In this document: one piece after another, positions 45,617 through 55,204 of the stretch
Layout of the letters: each line of letters begins with the position of its first letter
How positions within the stretch are numbered: position 1 is the stretch's first letter
Source: Erythrobacter litoralis
Lineage (GTDB): Bacteria > Pseudomonadota > Alphaproteobacteria > Sphingomonadales > Sphingomonadaceae
Assembly (NCBI RefSeq): GCF_001719165.1
Contig: NZ_CP017057.1
Location: 2,604,001 to 2,668,000, forward strand
Direction of reading: 5' to 3'
DNA length: 64,000 bases
Notes under the pieces: generated by a model
What the model was told of the DNA's origin: nothing
The model's database searches: none
What the model saw: only the letters and a program-made list of their open reading frames with translations
Position numbers and translations under genes: made by a program

Positions 45617-47123
45617 CGGCATCGCTCCGGGCCAGCCATTCGCGCTTCCAGGCTCCGCCCAATGCGCGGTGCACGCCGAGCCGTGCCTCGGCGACCGCGC
45701 GTTCGGCCTCGACCATCAGCCGGCGCGAATTCAGAACGTTGAGGCGCGCATCGAGCCAGTCCGAATACCCGCCGGTCCCGCGCTCGAATCGGCGCAGCTG
45801 GAGATCGGCGGCTTCGCGCGCGCTGGCGAGATCGGCTTCGATCAGGCGCACCCGGTCCGCTGCCGCGGAATGGCGGGCGAGCGCGCTCTCGACCTCGGCG
45901 AAAGCATCGAGCACGGTCCGCCCGTAGGCCACAGCGCGCTGGCGCATCTGCGCCTCGCTGATGTCGATCTGCGCCCCGATCCGCCCTGCATCGAAAATCG
46001 GCGCGGTAAGCGCGCCCAGCAGGTTCACGAACCAGTTCTGCGGGTCGAATGCGCCCGCCGGATCGTTCCCTTCAAGGCCGCCGCTTGCATTGAGGGTGAG
46101 CTGCGGAAGCCGTGCCGCCCGTGCGGCCGCGACGCCGAAGCGCGCCGCATCGAGCCGCGCACGCGCCGCGACGATATCGGGCCGACGTTCGAGCAGGCGC
46201 GCAGGCAGGCCCGCCGGGACAGCCTCCATCGGCACGGTCACCTCGAGCAGGCCCGCTTCGGCGAGAGCATCCCCGATCTCGCCGGGATAGGTACCGAGCA
46301 GCACGCCGAGCCGCGCCTTCGAACGCGTCAGGCTCGCCTCGAGAAGTGGCACACCCGCTTCCGCCTCGCGGCGGCTTTCGCGCAGGGAAATGAGTTCGAA
46401 CGAGGAGCCTATCCCGCGCAGGAACGAGCGTTCGGCAAGGGTCACGCGTTCGCCCAGGATGTCGGCCCTGAGTTCGCCGAGATCCCGCAATTGCTCGGTT
46501 TCGACAAGGTCGAAATAATTGCGCATCACCTCGCTCGCGATGCGGATGCGCACCGCCTGCAATTCGGCAAGGCTGGCATTGAGATTGGCATCGGCGGCGC
46601 GGGCGCGATTGCTGATGCGCCCCCATAGATCGACTTCCCACGAGGCCTGAAGCTGCGAGGTATAGGTGGAAAAGGAAAAGCGCCGGGGACCGGTACCGGG
46701 TGGGGGAACTTCACCGCCGGCGCCGGACCCATCGGTTTGCCCTCCCTGCGCCGCTTCGCCCAGGGCCGCGCCGAGCCCGGTCGCGGGCTGGTTCGCGTAA
46801 TTCGCCTCGGCACCGGCATTGACCTGGGGGAACAGCCCGGCGCGTTCGCGTTCGTATCGCGCCTCTACCTCCTCGATCCGCGCGACTGCCTCCCTTATGT
46901 CGAGATTGGCCGCCAGCGCGCGTTCGACCAGCCCATCGAGTATCGGGTCCTCATAGCTCTGCCACCATTGCACCGGCTCGTAGCGACGCGCACCCTCGCC
47001 GGCTCCGGCATAGCTGTCGGGCAGCGCCGACGGCGCGGCGGGGATCGAGGGTTCGGGTGGGTCGATGGCGCAACCGGCAAGCATCGTCGCTGCCGCGCCC
47101 ACTGCAAGGGTGCCTCGCATCAT
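45609..47123 (-). CDS. Efflux outer-membrane lipoprotein, NodT/TolC family
   Basis: 504 residues. Signal sequence with lipobox LAGC (Cys about 18). Two tandem OEP repeats with long alpha-helices ([35 protein letters not shown]) form the tunnel; [20 protein letters not shown] is the usual N-terminal opening. Connects the RND pump to the outside. The start ATG overlaps the stop of a small upstream frame. Confidence 0.93.
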   Translation of the reverse strand: MMRGTLAVGAAATMLAGCAIDPPEPSIPAAPSALPDSYAGAGEGARRYEPVQWWQSYEDPILDGLVERALAANLDIREAVARIEEVEARYERERAGLFPQVNAGAEANYANQPATGLGAALGEAAQGGQTDGSGAGGEVPPPGTGPRRFSFSTYTSQLQASWEVDLWGRISNRARAADANLNASLAELQAVRIRIASEVMRNYFDLVETEQLRDLGELRADILGERVTLAERSFLRGIGSSFELISLRESRREAEAGVPLLEASLTRSKARLGVLLGTYPGEIGDALAEAGLLEVTVPMEAVPAGLPARLLERRPDIVAARARLDAARFGVAAARAARLPQLTLNASGGLEGNDPAGAFDPQNWFVNLLGALTAPIFDAGRIGAQIDISEAQMRQRAVAYGRTVLDAFAEVESALARHSAAADRVRLIEADLASAREAADLQLRRFERGTGGYSDWLDARLNVLNSRRLMVEAERAVAEARLGVHRALGGAWKREWLARSDADG

Positions 47124-47323
47124 GCGGCCTGCGCGGGCTCAAGCCCAATATGGGCGCTGCGTCGAAGCGCGACCTGCGAGGGGATCACGCCGAAGACAGG
47201 CTTTGACGCAAGGGCGAAACGGGCAAGCCAGGCGAGAAATCTGATGGTCGAGAAGTCCGACAGATGGCCAATCGTGCCATATTGCCAGAAGGCATATGTC
47301 AGAAAATTCTCGATCGAGGGCAA
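47120..47323 (-). CDS. Possible short leader frame coupled to efflux operon
   Basis: 67 residues ([15 protein letters not shown] ... [16 protein letters not shown]), stop overlapping the ATG of the outer-membrane factor. Codon bias is moderate. No family is recognised and no strong ribosome site is seen. It could be a genuine small gene, a translation-coupling leader, or the end of a degraded regulator. Confidence 0.3.
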   Translation of the reverse strand: MPSIENFLTYAFWQYGTIGHLSDFSTIRFLAWLARFALASKPVFGVIPSQVALRRSAHIGLEPAQAA

Positions 47324-47476
47324 GGACGCTCTCCGGCTGTTGGCGCTGGATCAAAGTGAACCCTGAAACCCAACGTTACCGGAGATTTGACAGTTCCGAG
47401 ATTTTTCCTTCAGTTGCGCACAATTGCATATACTTCATCTTGCCTTGCATTTTGCAAAATCAAAATATAACATGGA
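47324..47476. other. AT-rich promoter region of the efflux operon
   Basis: About 150 bases, far less GC-rich than the flanks (for example TTTTGCAAAATCAAAATATA), between the tam-linked lipoprotein gene and the efflux operon. It probably holds the efflux promoter (- strand) and regulator sites. With the small frame above, it accounts for the 350-base gap. Confidence 0.5.
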
Positions 47477-47671
47477 TCAATCTTTGTCGCTGCCCTTCGG
47501 GTCTGAACCGTCACCGCTTTCCCGGTCAGCTGGCGCCGCAAGCTCGGCATCGATCGCCTCCGCCTTCTCGGCTATGGCCGCTTCAGCCTCTTCATAGCGG
47601 GTGTCGAAATCCGGTTCCTCGGCGCAGGCCGCGACAAGGATGAACGAGCTCAACAAACCGGCGCGAAGCAT
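47477..47671 (-). CDS. Small lipoprotein
   Basis: 64 residues; signal with lipobox VAAC (Cys about 16), then an acidic helical stretch (DTRYEEAEAAIAEKAEAIDAEL) and a polar tail. The ATG overlaps the tamB stop, so it is translated with tamB. It could be an accessory part of the TAM complex; unproven. Confidence 0.7.
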   Translation of the reverse strand: MLRAGLLSSFILVAACAEEPDFDTRYEEAEAAIAEKAEAIDAELAAPADRESGDGSDPKGSDKD

Positions 47672-50600
47672 CAGTAATCCTTGCTGTACTGGATGTTGAC
47701 ATTGGTCGCCCCCGAACCGCCCGCCTGGCTCAGGACCGATAGCGTCCGGGTGAGACTGATCTCGATCTGGGTGGCGGTGAAGCCGCGCGCGTCGGTGATG
47801 AATTCGACATAGATGTCATCAGTCAGATACTGCCCCGCCGCGATCGCGGTGCCGCGCCCCAACGCCTCGTCCGAACCGAGCACGCGCAGCCGGTCGATGC
47901 CAGTTGCCGAACGCAGCTCGCCCAGCGGGTTGAACCCGCCGCCAGTCGACCGGAGCGAATTGAGCGAGGCGGCAAGCTGCACCGCCTGGATCGCCGAAAG
48001 GTTCGCGATGGAGGACCCGAACAGGATCCGCGAAAGCACCTCGTCCTGCGGCAGCGACGGGGTGCTGCCGAACGCGATCTGCGGCTCGAAGGCGCGGCCC
48101 GTGACGTTCACGCTGACGCTGATGTCGTCGATCGTCTCGCTAGCGGAGAGGTTGACCGTGGGATTGATCTCGCGCCCGCCGACGAAGCCGAGCCGACCCT
48201 CGGTCAGGTCGAACGAACGTCCCGCGAAACCGAGCGTCCCGCGGATGAGATTGATCGTGCCGGACAGGCGCGGATCGGCGCTGGTCCCGGCAAGCCTGAG
48301 GTCGGCGCTCCATTCGCTTTCGAGGCCCATGCCCGAGACGTAAAGCTCGTCGGGTGCCCGCAACGCGACGTCTAGCCGCACCTTGCCGAACACGCCCTGC
48401 CCGGTCGTGGCTGCCTCGTTTCCGGTGATCCGCCTCGGTCCCGCCTCCTCCTTGAAGCGGACGCCTTCGAGCTCGGGCACTTCGGCGGCGCCCTGTCGCA
48501 CGATCCTGTAGCGGGTTTCGGGAAGCCGGATCTCGCCTGCGAGAAGCGCGGTCTCGCCCGCCTGCTTGGTCAGCCGCAATTCCCCCGTGGCACGCGCCGA
48601 TACGGAATTGCTGCGCGCGAGCTGCGCATTGTCGAGCCGCGCGGTAAGATCCATCGGATAGCCGCTTTCGGCCGCAAGGCTGATGAAACCGCTCGCCGAG
48701 ATACGCCCGCTTCCCGCATCGGCGGTGAGCCGCTCGATCTCGAGCCGCGACCCGTCGAAGCGGGCATTGAGCGCCATGTCGGAAAGCTGCGTGCCGTAGA
48801 GTTGGTTGCGATATTGAAGCGATTTCGCGCGAACGAGTCCCGCCAGTTGCGGCTGGTCGACCTGTCCGCCGAAATCGGCCGCGATCCCGATCGTACCCTC
48901 GAGAGTTTGATTGGGCTGGCCAGCGAAGGAGAACAGCGTGGCTGCCGGGCCGTTATAGCGCAGCCCTCCGCTCAGAGGCGCTTCGAGGAGGCGCTCGGTC
49001 CACGGTCCCGCTCCCGGCCCCAATGGCCGCAGCGAGGCGATCATCCGTCCGATCACTGCGCCCCGGCGCCGCGCAACGGCGCGCGCCTCGCCTCCGTCGG
49101 CAAGCAGTTTTCCGACGAAATTGATGTCGATCGGCTCGCTCACCGCGGCGGCGGTCGAACGGCTGAAATCGTCGATCGCGAGCCGCGCATCGGCACGGGG
49201 AAAGGCATCGGCGGAGCTTTGCGCGAAATCGAGACTGCCGCTCGCCGAGCCGGAAAGGCCGAGACCGGGGACGAAGGCATTGACGAGAGCGACATCGAGC
49301 TCGTCGAGCCGGCTCTGTATGCGCAGCCCCTCGTCATAGCGCCCGGCGAGGCGCAGGCTGCCCGAGCCCACGTCGATCCGGGTCGGGAGCAATTCGTAGC
49401 CTTCCTCGCCAGGCACGATCCGCGCCGGGCTGGCGGTGCGGAAACGGATGCCGCGCACCCGTCCACTGATCGCGGCGCGCCACAGGTCGGGCTTGAGTTC
49501 GGCATTGGCGGCAATGCGGAAGGGCGCGCCGCTCGTCCCCTCGGCAAGAACGCGCGCGCTCCCCGTGCCTTGTCGATAATCGATCACCGCCTTCGCCGCA
49601 TTGATGTTGACCGCGCCGACATTCGCGCGCGCAACGTCGGCTTCGGCGATCACGCGCGGGCTGTCATAAAGGACGATCTGCGCATCGAGGGTCGCCGCAC
49701 CGATAGATATGTCGAGCGGCCCGCCGAGATTGCTGTCCCTCGCACGCAGGTTGACGAGTGCCTCCTGATATTCGCCTTCGGCGCCGAGCCGAACGATACC
49801 GGTGAGCCCGCGCCCATCCGCATCGAGCCGCCCGACGAAAGGCCCCGCCGCGCTCTGTTCGAGTGCGCCCGAGAGCTGGATCCCGGCGAAATCAGCGCGC
49901 GCTATGTCAAGGGTCAGCGTCTCGCCCGTGCCGAGCACGAAATCCCCCTCCACGGGCCCGTAATCGGTCTCTCCCGTCGCGACGAGGCGATAGCCGCCCG
50001 GCGCGCCCTCGATCTCGGCGCGCAGGTTCGCAAGGCCGACGCCAAGCCCGGGCCGCTCGGCGGTGAGCACCGCGTCCGGATCGGCGATCGTCCCGTCGAC
50101 CGCAAGAGCGAAAGGACCATAGGCCTCGCTCGTCCCGGCCGCATCGAGCGCGATCCGGCCATCGAGCGCGTAGAAGCCGCTGCCCCCCGACACCTCGATC
50201 GCGGGCGCACGAACCTGAAGATTTGAGAGCCTCAGCTGCCCGCTCGAATCGTAGACGATGTCGCTTGCCGCGACCGCCTGACCGCCGAGGAAATCGCGCA
50301 CGCCTTCATTCAGGATGCGCTGCGATCTGGTGCGGACCCGGCCGCGGACCGCGTAATCGCCCTCGCCCGTCGCCTCGAGTTCGAGATCGGTATCGATATC
50401 GAAGATGCCGACGCTCTCGATCCGGTAATCGTCGAGACGTCCGTCGACCGAGCCCGAATAGCGCCCTTCGGCAAGGTTAGCGAGCACCGTCCCGCGGGCA
50501 TCGATCCGGCGCGAGGTGAGCCGCAAATTGTCGGCGAGGAGTCTGTCGCCCTCGAGCGAGAAGGAACCGGTGAGACGCAGATTGGTGAGCGGCCCGCCGG

Positions 50601-51912
50601 CCGCCGTATCGATCCCGGTGACGCGCGCGGCTTTGGCATCGACGGGGATGGTCAGCAGCCCGTTCTCGCGCCGCGAAACGCCCGCCGAGACAAGATCGAC
50701 GAAGGTGACGCCGGCAATGCTCAGCCGCTCGGCGGTCACGCGATAATCGATCGCCGGGGTCGCGAAGGCGCCGTCGAGGACGAGGTCCGCCGCGATCCCG
50801 CGCCCTGCAAAGGCATCGGTCAGCGCCGATGGCTGCAGGAGCCTGAAATCGACCGCCAATCGTTCGAACGTGCTCGCGCCGATATCGACACCGCCTTCGG
50901 CCTCGAGCCGGAACGCATCGCTGGAGAGCGTCCCCGCGATGTCCGCCGCCGAGCCGTCGAGCTCGGCAGTGAGATCGATAGCGAGCGCAGGGGAGAGGAG
51001 GCTCGACGCGCTCCCCTCGAACAGCAGCGCGGCGCGCGCCGTGCCTTCGATCCCGAAGGTGCCGTCGCGCGCTGTCAGGCCAAGCCGGGCAAGCTCCTCG
51101 CCCGCGAGGTCAGCGACCAGCCGCCCGTCCCATTTCGACCAGTCGCCCTCGCCCGTCAGCTGCGCCTCGAGCGGCTGCGAGAGCCCGGCGAGCGCGGCGA
51201 TAACCCCGTCCTCCGGCGCGGACAGGTCGAGATCAATGTCGAGCCGGTTGTCCTCGGGCACGGCATCGAGCAGCAGTGCGAGCCGGTCGCCCGACTGCGC
51301 GGACCCGGGGGTATCCTCGACCGGAAGCGTCGCGAGATCGGCGGAAACCTGCGCGCGTCCTTGCTCGACATGCGCCTCTCCTTTCAGCGTCAGAACCCGG
51401 CGCGTGCCCGTGACCGCTTCGCCGACGATGATCCGCTCGATCACCAATCGCCCGATATCGATGTCGAAGGAGGGAAGGAGGGGCGCATCATCGGGCGGGG
51501 TCTCGGCGAATTCGGGTAGCCGTTCGAGACGCACTTGCGGACTGGAAAGCGAACGGATGTCGAGCCGGTTGCCGATGAACGCGAAGGGGCGCCAGTCGAG
51601 CGTGACCCGCTCCGCGCTTGCGAAGACGCCCTGCGGGTCGCTCAATTCGAGATCGCGGATCACGAGATTGCCGTAGAGCGAGCCTTCCAATCTCCCGATG
51701 CCGATTTCGAGACCGTTTTCGAATTCGAGCGCCTCGACCTGGCGTTTCACGAAATCCTTGCCCGGCGGCGTGTTGATCCCGATCAGGGCAAGCGCGACGA
51801 GGGTTCCCAGCACCGCCAGCACGATGGCGAGCCAGCGCAGCAGGCGTTTTGGCCAGCTACGGCGCTCTTCCACGCCGCCGGTTTCCTCGGGAATGTCCGT
51901 CTCGCCCGCCAT
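47671..51912 (-). CDS. tamB: Translocation and assembly module protein TamB
   Basis: 1413 residues. An N-terminal anchor (LLRWLAIVLAVLGTLVALALIG) is followed by a very long beta-taco repeat and the conserved DUF490 C-terminal domain (GTLGFAGRSFDLTEGRLGFVG ... VLSRILFGSSIANLSAIQAV ... SLTRTLSVLSQ). TamB spans the periplasm and works with TamA in outer-membrane protein assembly or phospholipid transport. tamA lies directly upstream with a 1-base overlap. Confidence 0.95.
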   Translation of the reverse strand: MAGETDIPEETGGVEERRSWPKRLLRWLAIVLAVLGTLVALALIGINTPPGKDFVKRQVEALEFENGLEIGIGRLEGSLYGNLVIRDLELSDPQGVFASAERVTLDWRPFAFIGNRLDIRSLSSPQVRLERLPEFAETPPDDAPLLPSFDIDIGRLVIERIIVGEAVTGTRRVLTLKGEAHVEQGRAQVSADLATLPVEDTPGSAQSGDRLALLLDAVPEDNRLDIDLDLSAPEDGVIAALAGLSQPLEAQLTGEGDWSKWDGRLVADLAGEELARLGLTARDGTFGIEGTARAALLFEGSASSLLSPALAIDLTAELDGSAADIAGTLSSDAFRLEAEGGVDIGASTFERLAVDFRLLQPSALTDAFAGRGIAADLVLDGAFATPAIDYRVTAERLSIAGVTFVDLVSAGVSRRENGLLTIPVDAKAARVTGIDTAAGGPLTNLRLTGSFSLEGDRLLADNLRLTSRRIDARGTVLANLAEGRYSGSVDGRLDDYRIESVGIFDIDTDLELEATGEGDYAVRGRVRTRSQRILNEGVRDFLGGQAVAASDIVYDSSGQLRLSNLQVRAPAIEVSGGSGFYALDGRIALDAAGTSEAYGPFALAVDGTIADPDAVLTAERPGLGVGLANLRAEIEGAPGGYRLVATGETDYGPVEGDFVLGTGETLTLDIARADFAGIQLSGALEQSAAGPFVGRLDADGRGLTGIVRLGAEGEYQEALVNLRARDSNLGGPLDISIGAATLDAQIVLYDSPRVIAEADVARANVGAVNINAAKAVIDYRQGTGSARVLAEGTSGAPFRIAANAELKPDLWRAAISGRVRGIRFRTASPARIVPGEEGYELLPTRIDVGSGSLRLAGRYDEGLRIQSRLDELDVALVNAFVPGLGLSGSASGSLDFAQSSADAFPRADARLAIDDFSRSTAAAVSEPIDINFVGKLLADGGEARAVARRRGAVIGRMIASLRPLGPGAGPWTERLLEAPLSGGLRYNGPAATLFSFAGQPNQTLEGTIGIAADFGGQVDQPQLAGLVRAKSLQYRNQLYGTQLSDMALNARFDGSRLEIERLTADAGSGRISASGFISLAAESGYPMDLTARLDNAQLARSNSVSARATGELRLTKQAGETALLAGEIRLPETRYRIVRQGAAEVPELEGVRFKEEAGPRRITGNEAATTGQGVFGKVRLDVALRAPDELYVSGMGLESEWSADLRLAGTSADPRLSGTINLIRGTLGFAGRSFDLTEGRLGFVGGREINPTVNLSASETIDDISVSVNVTGRAFEPQIAFGSTPSLPQDEVLSRILFGSSIANLSAIQAVQLAASLNSLRSTGGGFNPLGELRSATGIDRLRVLGSDEALGRGTAIAAGQYLTDDIYVEFITDARGFTATQIEISLTRTLSVLSQAGGSGATNVNIQYSKDY

Positions 51913-54272
51913 CAGAAGGCCTGCCCGATCGAGACATAGACCGCAAACGAGCTTTCGCCGCGGCGTCGGTCGATCGGCATTGCGATGTCGACCCGAACCG
52001 GACCGAAATTGGTATAATATCGACCGCCGATGCCCACTCCGAAGCGGATGTCGTCGAACTGGGGCATCGACTGGGTATAGACCTGGCCGGCATCGACGAA
52101 GGCGGCGACACCGTAATCGCCGAAGCGATAGCGCACTTCCGCCGCCGCTTCGACGAGGCTGCGTCCGCCGATCGGCCGTGAGCGGAAGGGGTCGGGCAGA
52201 TCCTCGGGATCGGTGCCGGGCTCGATGTCCTCGGGATCGGGAAAATTCGGATTGGGTTCGAGCACACGCGGTCCGAGCTCCTGGAAACCAAAGCCGCGCA
52301 CCGAGCCGCCACCGCCGGCATAGAAACGCCGCGAGGGGGCAAGATCGAAGCGGTCGATGCCCTGGATCGTGCCAACCCGCACCCGGCCTGCGAGCACGAT
52401 CGATTCCGATGCCGGGAAATAGGCCGATCCGTCGATTTGCGCCCGGACATAGGGCTCGAACCCGTTGTTGAGCGAAGCCTCCGGCTCGACCAGGGCGGTA
52501 AGGCGGAAACCCTCCGTGGGATTGAGCAGGCTGTCACTTGTATCGAAACCGACCTCGCCCTTGAGCCCGGCGACCATGAAGGTGCGCCGGTCGCGCTCGT
52601 TGCGGACGAGGTCGAAATCCTGTTCGTTCGAAACGAAGAACTGCACGCCGTACCCATAGGTCAGCCGTTTCTGCCAGATCGGGGTCGAGATGTAGCGCAC
52701 CATCGCCGCGACGCGCCCGGTGAATGCCTCGAACGCCTCGAAATCGGATCGCAGCGCGTCGGCGCTCAGTTCGAAGGAACGGTCGCGCCGTCCGGCATTG
52801 GACCGGCGGAAAGTGACGCCCAATGCCTGTTCCTGCGTCCCCGCCAGCGCTCTTGCCGAAAGCGCGCCTTCGGGCGGAAAGAGATTGCGGTGGGTCCAGC
52901 TGCCTTCGACGCTGAAGCCGCGGCCGGTGCCGAACCCGGCATTGCCGGCGATGGTGCGCGGTGGCCCCGCATCCTGTTCGACGACGACACGGGCATATTC
53001 GCGGCCCTCGCCAGCCCCCTCGCCGGTCGGCTGCGGATAGACCGCGACCGTATCGAACAGCCCGGTCGCCACCAGCGCCTGCCGCAGGTCGTTCAGCATC
53101 CGGCTGTCATAGGGCTCGCCGCGCTCGAACCGGGCGATCTCGGCGACGTGTTCCTCGCTGAAGGCAAGGTCGCCGCTGGTGGTGATGGCGCCGAAGACCG
53201 AAAGCGGCCCGGGATCGACCGGCAAGGTGTAGACCCCGCCCCCCGTCGCGCGGTCGAGCAGGATGTCACGCTCGCCTATCTCGACGAAGGGATAGCCCTC
53301 CTGCGGCAGCTTCACCGCGACCCGCGCCTCGGCTCCCTGCACGCGGCTCGCGACGATCGGCTCGCCCGGCTCGAGGTCCAGCGTGTCGCGGATGAGATTG
53401 GGCGGGTCGACCGGCGGGGCATCGACGATGATTTCCTCGAAGACATAGCGCTGGCCCGGCTCGACCTCGATCCGCGCGACGAGCGGCCCCGTATCGTCAT
53501 CGCGGTCGAGCCGCGGCCGCACGCTCGCCCCGAACCACCCCTGCGCCGCGAGCAGGCGTTGCGCGAGTTCGGCATCCTCGGTCAGGCGCGCATTGAGCTG
53601 TGCGATATTGGCGGCATCGCCGTCGCCTGCTTCGAGCGCGGAGAGTTCGAAGAAGCGATCGCGCAGATCCGCTGCGGTTTCGGCGTCGGCCTGCTCCAGC
53701 CCGGCAAGCTCGATCCGGTAGGAAATCTCGATCAGCTCCGGCGCGGGCTCATCGTCATCTTCGAAAGTGACGGCTTCGAGTTCGAAACTCTCGATCGGGC
53801 TGAGCGGATCGGTCAGGGCCGTATCCTCGATCGGAGCATCGCCGATAGCCTCGATCGGGTCGCCATCGGCGAGGTCCTCCTCGCCGAGCGGCGCGGGCTC
53901 GCTCGTCCCGCGCGGCGGATCTTCATCGGCCCCGTCCATGCGGCGCTCGAATTCCCCGATCGTCTCCAGAGGTTCATCGAGCGCGGGATCGTCCTCGGGC
54001 GAGAGGTCGGGCATCTCGCGCTCGAACTCCTCCTGCGAGATCACGGGTTCGGGCTGAGGCAGGTCGGCGCCGTCAGGTGGCTCGGGAGGCCCCGGCATTT
54101 CCTCGTCGGATGGCGGAGGCCGCGTCGCGGCGCCGGCCACCTGCGCAGCGGAGGGAATCGAATGGGCGGCAAGGGCGAACCCCAGCGCCAGGCCAAGAGC
54201 GCGCCCGCAAACCCTCCCGGCCCAGCGGGAGCGAGCGAATGGCTTGGTAACTAGCGACCCTGTCGGGTTCAT
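51912..54272 (-). CDS. tamA: TamA-like BamA-family outer-membrane protein with acidic extension
   Basis: 786 residues, against 577 in E. coli TamA. A signal peptide (LGLALGFALAAHSIPSAAQ) is followed by an acidic, Pro-rich extension to about residue 160 (EEMPGPPEPPDGADLPQPEP, EFEREMPDLSPEDD), then POTRA domains (ARVEVEPG-type strands) and the 16-strand barrel with GGGGSVRGFGFQELGPR, the conserved surface-antigen loop motif. The last strand ends YVSIGQAF. It inserts or transports outer-membrane components with TamB. The acidic extension is unusual and of unknown purpose. Confidence 0.9.
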   Translation of the reverse strand: MNPTGSLVTKPFARSRWAGRVCGRALGLALGFALAAHSIPSAAQVAGAATRPPPSDEEMPGPPEPPDGADLPQPEPVISQEEFEREMPDLSPEDDPALDEPLETIGEFERRMDGADEDPPRGTSEPAPLGEEDLADGDPIEAIGDAPIEDTALTDPLSPIESFELEAVTFEDDDEPAPELIEISYRIELAGLEQADAETAADLRDRFFELSALEAGDGDAANIAQLNARLTEDAELAQRLLAAQGWFGASVRPRLDRDDDTGPLVARIEVEPGQRYVFEEIIVDAPPVDPPNLIRDTLDLEPGEPIVASRVQGAEARVAVKLPQEGYPFVEIGERDILLDRATGGGVYTLPVDPGPLSVFGAITTSGDLAFSEEHVAEIARFERGEPYDSRMLNDLRQALVATGLFDTVAVYPQPTGEGAGEGREYARVVVEQDAGPPRTIAGNAGFGTGRGFSVEGSWTHRNLFPPEGALSARALAGTQEQALGVTFRRSNAGRRDRSFELSADALRSDFEAFEAFTGRVAAMVRYISTPIWQKRLTYGYGVQFFVSNEQDFDLVRNERDRRTFMVAGLKGEVGFDTSDSLLNPTEGFRLTALVEPEASLNNGFEPYVRAQIDGSAYFPASESIVLAGRVRVGTIQGIDRFDLAPSRRFYAGGGGSVRGFGFQELGPRVLEPNPNFPDPEDIEPGTDPEDLPDPFRSRPIGGRSLVEAAAEVRYRFGDYGVAAFVDAGQVYTQSMPQFDDIRFGVGIGGRYYTNFGPVRVDIAMPIDRRRGESSFAVYVSIGQAF

Positions 54273-54429
54273 GTCCGGAACGTTCCCCTCGGCTTTCGCC
54301 GTTTCCCGATTCGCTTCTTGTCCGACGGAAATCCCGCGGCAAGCTAATTAAGCTACCGGGGATGCCGCGAGGTCCCGCAATGCTCCCAAAGCACGACGGG
54401 GCGTGGCTGACATGCGTTGCAAACCGTGG

Positions 54430-55107
54430 TCAGCGCCGCCCCCACATGCGCATGAGATTGGCGATCGTCTTGTCGAGCGTGAGCAATTCGGCCGATTGGC
54501 GAGACATTTGGGTGCGCAGAGACACGCGCAGGTTCTCAAGGTCGAACAGCATTTCGCGCTGGCCCTGATCGGCGATCCAGCTCTCGATCCAGCCGACACA
54601 GGCGATCCGGCAGCCGCTGGTCACGGGCCGCACCTCGTGAATGCTGGAGGATGGATAGAGCACGATCTCGCCCGCCTGCGGTTTGACCCATTGCGTCATC
54701 CCGGCAGCATGGATCACAAGTTCGCCGCCTTCGTATTCGGCGGGCGGCGTAAGGAAAAGCGTGAAGGAGATGTCGGTCCGCATCCGGTCTTCGCCCTTGC
54801 CCATCAGCGCATTGTCGACATGTGCGCCGTAATGGCCCTCGCCTTCGGTCCGGCTGACCAGCAGCCGGGAGAAGCGGTGCGGCTGCGCGGCAGCTTTCAC
54901 CACCGCATTGTCGGCGACGATCCGCATGAGGTCGCCATGCAACGCCTCTCCCTCCCGGCCCGACAGCACCGCCTGCAGGTTGCGCTTTACCGCCTTCGCC
55001 GTCGCCCCGGCGGTTGCCCCTCCATCGCGCCATTCGAGCCGATCGATACGCGTGGCAAGGGCATCGAGGGCGGCGGTGTCTTCGATGGCACGGACAGTGA
55101 GGATCAT
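54430..55107 (-). CDS. Fe(II)/2-oxoglutarate dioxygenase, PKHD-type hydroxylase (PiuC-like)
   Basis: 225 residues from MILTVRAIED; longer frames run into the divergent gene's promoter. The iron-binding triad is seen: His and Asp in HVDNALM and the distal His in SSIHEV, with GCRIACVGWIESWI and Arg for 2-oxoglutarate. Members of the PKHD/PiuC family are iron-regulated and sit near siderophore or haem receptors. A Fur-like site (55136-55150) lies 29 bases upstream. Confidence 0.9.
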   Translation of the reverse strand: MILTVRAIEDTAALDALATRIDRLEWRDGGATAGATAKAVKRNLQAVLSGREGEALHGDLMRIVADNAVVKAAAQPHRFSRLLVSRTEGEGHYGAHVDNALMGKGEDRMRTDISFTLFLTPPAEYEGGELVIHAAGMTQWVKPQAGEIVLYPSSSIHEVRPVTSGCRIACVGWIESWIADQGQREMLFDLENLRVSLRTQMSRQSAELLTLDKTIANLMRMWGRR

Positions 55108-55135
55108 GGGCGCGCACCCTGTTGCTGGGTTGATC

Positions 55136-55150
55136 TGATAATGATTTGCA
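55136..55150. promoter_or_regulatory. Fur-like box between oxygenase and lipoprotein genes
   Basis: TGATAATGATTTGCA lies between the divergent starts at 55107 and 55205. It resembles Fur boxes (GATAATGAT core) and can control both genes. Confidence 0.6.
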
Positions 55151-55204
55151 AAAGCCGCCCTTCGCGATAGAGCGCAGCAAGCAATTATAGACTGGAGAGA
55201 CATT

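Noticed and set aside
52437..54254. 605-codon frame opposite tamA
   Set aside because: Antisense shadow; the tamA barrel and POTRA motifs are on the other strand.
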